A stretch of DNA of 24,000 nucleotides, taken from contig CAJGCD010000017.1 of NCBI GenBank assembly GCA_904501715.1, positions 1 to 24,000 on the forward strand. Reading direction: 5' to 3'. Numbering within the stretch: the first letter of the stretch is position 1; each line of letters opens with the position of its first letter. Of this stretch, positions 20,529 through 24,000 are shown in pieces. A program made the translations under genes and the position numbers. This DNA comes from an uncultured Clostridia bacterium (lineage in GTDB: Bacteria; Bacillota; Clostridia; Oscillospirales; CAG-272). The notes beneath the pieces were generated by a model. That model was given only the letters and a program-made list of their open reading frames with translations. It made no database searches and was not told where the DNA came from.

Positions 20529-21293
20529 TTAGCTCGTCGGGTGTATCTTTATGCGGTTTCTCCACTCAAATGGAGAAATTCCGTTTTTGGTTATGAACAT
20601 ACGGTAAAAATGGGAATAGTAGTTAAATCCGCTTTCTTCGCTTATCTCCTCGATTGATTTGGAGGTTACCTCCAAAAGGTACATCGCCCTTTTTATTTTT
20701 AGGTCGTTGATATATTCAAACGGAGTGATACCGAATTCCTTTTTGAAGAGATTTATAACGTGATTTTTACTGTAATGGAAGGGTTTACATATCTGTTCAA
20801 GAGAAGTTATGGAAAGATACTCTTTTTCTATAAGTTCGGCTATATGTTTGGCTGGAGTATTGATAGTGTCCTTTGAATACAGCTTGGTAAGCAGACCGAG
20901 AAACAGTACCGCCTTTTCTGTGTAGGTGCACTCTGAACGTGAGATGTCGTCAAGGTCATTTATATCCTTAGATAAGAGGCTGTAGCTAAAGTTTCCTCGC
21001 TTTGGGAGGACTGTGGGGCAGTCGCTCCATTCTGCCATGAAATGTACGTAGAGATATTTTGGAGAGTCGCTTGCAAGCTCGCCATCCTGCGCTGAGTCGT
21101 GCTCCTGTATATAATATTCTCCCGCGCGAACCTCCTGCTGTACTCCGTTTTCCGAAAAGCGAAGAACGCCCTCATACACCATCAGCAAAACGTCGGCGTT
21201 GCAAAATCTTTTTACGTGATGCTCGTTTTTTTCAAAAAATCGCAGGGAAGAGTGCTTGTAAAATATTGGCTTATTAAGATCGATGCCGTTCAT
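20529..21293 (-). CDS. AraC-family transcriptional regulator
   Basis: A 254-residue sugar-type regulator. The N-terminal half (about 1-140) is a cupin-like sensor domain (VLLMVYEGVLRFSENGVQQE and AGEYYIQEHD). The C-terminal AraC/XylS domain (about 155-252) has two helix-turn-helix units: SITSLEQICKPFHYSKNHVI with NLFKKEFGITPFEYINDLKI, and SIEEISEESGFNYYSHFYRM with ITKNGISPFEWRNRI. The start at 21293 has AAGGAGGTG upstream; a second in-frame ATG at 21317 lies inside the promoter. It is divergent from the GH127 gene and upstream of the sugar-enzyme remnant, so it most likely senses an arabinose- or rhamnose-type sugar. A palindrome in its own promoter suggests autoregulation. Confidence 0.93.
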   Translation of the reverse strand: MNGIDLNKPIFYKHSSLRFFEKNEHHVKRFCNADVLLMVYEGVLRFSENGVQQEVRAGEYYIQEHDSAQDGELASDSPKYLYVHFMAEWSDCPTVLPKRGNFSYSLLSKDINDLDDISRSECTYTEKAVLFLGLLTKLYSKDTINTPAKHIAELIEKEYLSITSLEQICKPFHYSKNHVINLFKKEFGITPFEYINDLKIKRAMYLLEVTSKSIEEISEESGFNYYSHFYRMFITKNGISPFEWRNRIKIHPTS

Positions 21294-21316
21294 ATATTCA
21301 CCTCCTTCATACGACA

Positions 21317-21345
21317 ATTATATCACAGATGTGTGATATTGTCAA
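21317..21345 (-). promoter_or_regulatory. araC promoter with a perfect palindromic operator
   Basis: On the minus strand TTGACA (21345-21340) and TATAAT (21322-21317) are perfect boxes 17 bases apart. A perfect inverted repeat, ATATCACA-GATG-TGTGATAT (21320-21339), fills the spacer and overlaps the -10 box. A protein bound there would block the promoter. The palindrome lies about 28 bases from the -35 of the GH127 promoter. Confidence 0.8.
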
Positions 21346-21366
21346 TAAAATTCAACATAATATCAA

Positions 21367-21395
21367 TTTAAAAATGTTTGGTTATATGATATAAT
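21367..21395 (+). promoter_or_regulatory. Weak -35 promoter of the GH127 gene
   Basis: TATAAT (21390-21395) is perfect, but the -35 position 17 bases upstream (21367-21372) reads TTTAAA. A poor -35 with a good -10 is typical of activator-dependent promoters, fitting control by the divergent AraC protein. Confidence 0.65.
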
Positions 21396-21416
21396 AAACA
21401 AAAAGGAGGATGAACT

Positions 21417-23225
21417 ATGAAAAAATGGCAATTATATACTTCTAAAGAAATAAAACCTCAGGGCTGGATAAAGAGCCAGCTTGAGATACAGGCTAAGGGC
21501 TTGTCGGGAAATCTTGACAAGGTATGGAACAGTGTAAAAGAAAGCGCGTGGATAGGACGCACAGGCGATAGCTGGGAGCGTATGCCTTATTGGCTGGACG
21601 GCTTTATTCCGCTCGCGTATCTTCTGGAGGATGAGGATATGATATCAAGGGCAAGGGAATATATGGATATCATAATAAGCCGTCAGAAGGAGGATGGGTG
21701 GATATGCCCATATGATGACGCTGACCGTTCAAAATATGATACGTGGGCAGTTATACTTATATCAAAGGTTCTTACTGTATATTACGATTGCTCCGGCGAC
21801 GAACGCGTACCGTCGGTTGTGTACAGGGCTTTAAAAAATTACTACGAGATGCTTAAGGAAGAAAAGATAAAGATATTTGATTGGGGAAAATACCGCTGGT
21901 TTGAGGCGTTTATAGCCCTGAATATGCTGGATGAGCGTTTCGGAGAGGAATGGATACGCGACTTTGCGAGACTTCTTAAGGCGCAGGGAACAGATTACTG
22001 TGCGATTACGGAAAAATGGAAGCATCCTCTGTATTGCTGGCAGTGGGATACTCATATAGTAAACCTTGTTATGATGCTGAAATCAGAGGCAGTATCTCAC
22101 GAGCTGCTGGGCGAGGAGTATGAGGACGTAGCAGAGAAGCTGTATGGAATACTTAAGGAATATAACGGTACTCCAGTTGGATTGTTTACGGGTGACGAGT
22201 GTCTGTCGGGAAGAAGTCCTATTCAGGGAACCGAGCTTTGCAGTGTTGTGGAGCAGATGTATTCTTATGAGCTGCTTTATGCCTATACGGGTGACAGAAA
22301 ATGGGCTGAGCGCCTTGAGGTGCTGGGCTTTAACGCTCTTCCCGCTACCATAAGCGACGATATGTGGGCTCATCAGTATCTCCAGCAGAGCAACCAAATA
22401 GCATGCCAGAAGATTCCCGGTAAACCTCTTTTCGGAACAAACAACGGCGAGGCGCATCTTTTTGGGCTTGAGCCTCATTTCGGGTGCTGTACGTCAAACT
22501 TCAATCAGGGATGGCCTAAATTTGCTCTGGCGGCATTTATGCATAGCGAGGACTGTGTTATAAGCGCTGTGCCGTTACCCTCTGAGCTTAAAACAGAGGA
22601 TATATACGTTTCCCTCGAAACAAATTATCCTTTTGAGAACAGCTTCAGATATACCATTAAGGCTGAGAGGGATATGGACTTTGTCATAAGAATACCCAGC
22701 TTCGCGCAGGAGCTTACGGTTGACCGAGAAAAAAGGGAAAACGGTGACGTTACAGTAAAGCTTTCGGCTGGCGAGAGCAGAGAAATAACTGTTTCCTACG
22801 TGACAGCTCCTTGTTTTGAAAGCAGACCTTACGGGCTCTCCACAGTCAAATGCGGCTCGCTTGTGTTCTCTCTGCCCATAGATTACGAGAAGAGAATGCT
22901 TGAGTATGAGAAAGACGGCTGCGAGAGAAAGTTCCCGTACTGCGATTACGAGTATCTGCCAAAGAGCGATTGGAATTACGCCTACTGCGAGAGTCCGCTC
23001 TCTGTGGAGAAGCGCGAGATAAGTGATATTCCATTCTCCTCGCAGCAGCCGCCCGTAGTTATCAAGGCAAGGGTCAAGCCTATTGACTGGGGACTTGAGC
23101 CGGGCTATGATACTGTGTGCGCAAAGGTACCACAGTCAAGAGAGCCCATAGGAGAAGCAAAGGAGATAGAGCTTTATCCCTATGGCTGTGCCAAGCTGAG
23201 AATGACCGAGCTGCCCAAAATATAA
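21417..23225 (+). CDS. GH127-family (DUF1680) beta-L-arabinofuranosidase-like glycoside hydrolase
   Basis: A 602-residue hydrolase with an (alpha/alpha)6 catalytic part and C-terminal beta-sandwich regions. The zinc and catalytic residues of the family are present: Glu273 and Cys275 in GTELCSVVEQMYSYELLYAY, and Cys357-Cys358 in LEPHFGCCTSNFNQGWPKFA. They match Glu338, Cys340, Cys417 and Cys418 of Bifidobacterium HypBA1, where the second Cys pair includes the nucleophile. The N-terminal segment WERMPYWLDGFIPLAYLLED also fits. No signal peptide is seen, so it acts inside the cell on imported oligosaccharides. Substrate is inferred from the family, which also includes other pentose or hexuronate activities. 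AAGGAGG precedes the ATG. It lies between araC and a GH51 gene in an arabinose-type locus. Confidence 0.9.
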   Translation: MKKWQLYTSKEIKPQGWIKSQLEIQAKGLSGNLDKVWNSVKESAWIGRTGDSWERMPYWLDGFIPLAYLLEDEDMISRAREYMDIIISRQKEDGWICPYDDADRSKYDTWAVILISKVLTVYYDCSGDERVPSVVYRALKNYYEMLKEEKIKIFDWGKYRWFEAFIALNMLDERFGEEWIRDFARLLKAQGTDYCAITEKWKHPLYCWQWDTHIVNLVMMLKSEAVSHELLGEEYEDVAEKLYGILKEYNGTPVGLFTGDECLSGRSPIQGTELCSVVEQMYSYELLYAYTGDRKWAERLEVLGFNALPATISDDMWAHQYLQQSNQIACQKIPGKPLFGTNNGEAHLFGLEPHFGCCTSNFNQGWPKFALAAFMHSEDCVISAVPLPSELKTEDIYVSLETNYPFENSFRYTIKAERDMDFVIRIPSFAQELTVDREKRENGDVTVKLSAGESREITVSYVTAPCFESRPYGLSTVKCGSLVFSLPIDYEKRMLEYEKDGCERKFPYCDYEYLPKSDWNYAYCESPLSVEKREISDIPFSSQQPPVVIKARVKPIDWGLEPGYDTVCAKVPQSREPIGEAKEIELYPYGCAKLRMTELPKI

Positions 23226-23249
23226 ACGTAAAAAAACCCTTTAAAAAAT

Positions 23250-23281
23250 AAGGACAGAGATTTTCTCTGTCCTTGCTTTTT
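23250..23281. terminator. Bidirectional terminator between GH127 and GH51 genes
   Basis: An 11-bp perfect stem (23250-23260 with 23264-23274) with a three-base loop is followed by GCTTTTTATTT on the plus strand. On the minus strand it is followed by a T-rich run. The GH51 stop (23280-23282) overlaps its right end. Confidence 0.85.
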
Positions 23282-24000
23282 ATTTGAGTTCAACACTAAT
23301 TGAAACCACGCTCGCCGCGGGCAGCTTTATTGTGGGCGCGAGGTCAATCTCCGTGCTTACGGGGGTTATTCTGTCTGGGTCTTCAAAGGTATTGCACGCA
23401 CGGATATCGTCACAGCGGAGTATCTGCGTCTTTGCCTTCTTTGCTGTGACCGCACCGAGAATATCAAGCTCTGCCTCGGTGTCCTCAAAGGCGTAGTTTG
23501 CCATAGTGATGAGCAGCTTTCCGTTCTTTTCGGATGCGGATACGGATATGCGTGTGGTTATATCATCGTTGTCGCTTACCACCGTGTCAAGTGAAAGCGC
23601 ACCCTGATGCTCCTTATACATATCGAACACGTGATACGTAGGTGTCACTATAAACTTTTCACCCTCGGTGAGGAAGAGCGACTGTATATTGTTTGCCACC
23701 TGAGCAAGATTTGCCATTCTTATCTTATCAGCGTGGCGGTTGAATATATTCAAGGTGGTAGCGGCTACGAGGGCATCGCGCATAGTGGATTGCTGTCAAA
23801 GACATTGTATCCTTTTGAAGGTCCGGAGCCCTCAGCGTGCCAGCAGCCCCATTCGTCGATAACCAGCTTGAGCTTATTTTCCATACCATAGCTCATAGAT
23901 GTGCCGTGGTGTCGGATGATGATATCCTCCATTTTTTCAGCGCCCTCAAGAAGCTTGAACCAGCCCTCGTCGGTAAAGTTTACGGGGTCTTTTTCTCCAA
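23280..24000 (-). pseudogene. GH51 alpha-L-arabinofuranosidase, C-terminal part, frameshifted
   Basis: The gene enters from the right edge and reads GEKDPVNFTDEGWFKLLEGA, then KLKLVIDEWGCWHAEGSGPS with the GH51 nucleophile in DEWG, then KGYNVFDSNPLCAMPS and a stop at 23767-23765. From 23783 another frame continues the family: MRDALVAATTLNIFNRHADK, MANLAQVANNIQSLFLTEGE, FIVTPTYHVFDMYKEHQG, to SVVSISVELK. Adding one C after GAC at 23795 (GACAGC to GACCAGC) joins them as NVFDQQSTMRDAL, the normal family sequence. The lesion cuts off the C-terminal beta-sandwich of about 170 residues, so the product is probably inactive as written. An intact enzyme would remove terminal alpha-L-arabinofuranosyl groups from imported arabino-oligosaccharides. 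The N-terminal part is outside the window. Confidence 0.88.

Noticed and set aside
21320..21339. Possible CRP site, because TGTGA and TCACA are present
   Set aside because: The half-sites are in the reverse order (TCACA first, TGTGA second, four bases apart), not TGTGA-N6-TCACA.

Overview
The window reads as chromosomal DNA of a low-to-mid GC Gram-positive bacterium of the class Clostridia, probably an uncultured gut lineage. The evidence is the gene content (WalJ, EndoA-type MazF, Jag/KhpB, Gram-positive YidC, DUF5685, PflX-like radical SAM protein, GH127 and GH51 enzymes), strong AAGGAGG ribosome sites, and many TTGACA-17-TATAAT promoters. I cannot name a species. No tRNA, rRNA, CRISPR array, insertion sequence or phage gene was seen.

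Layout. 1-2026 (minus): start of pnp, then rpsO (the classic rpsO-pnp pair), then a PflX-type radical SAM gene. 2193-4672 (plus): cinA and ATP-type pfkA, converging on holA (4732-5763, minus). 5889-8889 (plus): the conserved ribosome and membrane-insertion block rpmH, rnpA, yidD, yidC, jag, with a structured rpmH leader; dnaA is not beside it. 8917-9729 (minus): unknown membrane protein. 9916-12934 (plus): divergent galactokinase-family gene, a small membrane protein, walJ and rlmH. 13094-15160 (plus): a tight set of a DUF5685 protein, a J-domain protein with a Cys-rich tail, and a membrane protein.

15220-24000 is an accessory half. It holds a lipoprotein alkaline phosphatase divergent from a glycerophosphodiesterase gene, an acyl-ACP thioesterase, an orphan MazF toxin, and a GMP synthase lacking its glutaminase domain. 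It ends in an arabinose/rhamnose-type sugar locus: a rhamnosidase-like remnant, an AraC regulator, GH127 and GH51.

Three genes in this half carry frame-breaking lesions: a 5-bp tandem duplication in the glycerophosphodiesterase, and single-base losses in the rhamnosidase-like remnant and in GH51. None was seen in the first 16.5 kb.

The observations I rate highest are the DUF5685 protein, whose two Asp-rich motifs look like those of phytoene/squalene synthases and which is translationally coupled to the Cys-rich J-domain protein; the reversible-looking AGGGG duplication; the stand-alone GMP synthase subunit; and the three-arm alternative hairpin before rpmH. Nearly every convergent gene pair shares one compact bidirectional terminator, often overlapping a stop codon, so the genome is tightly packed.
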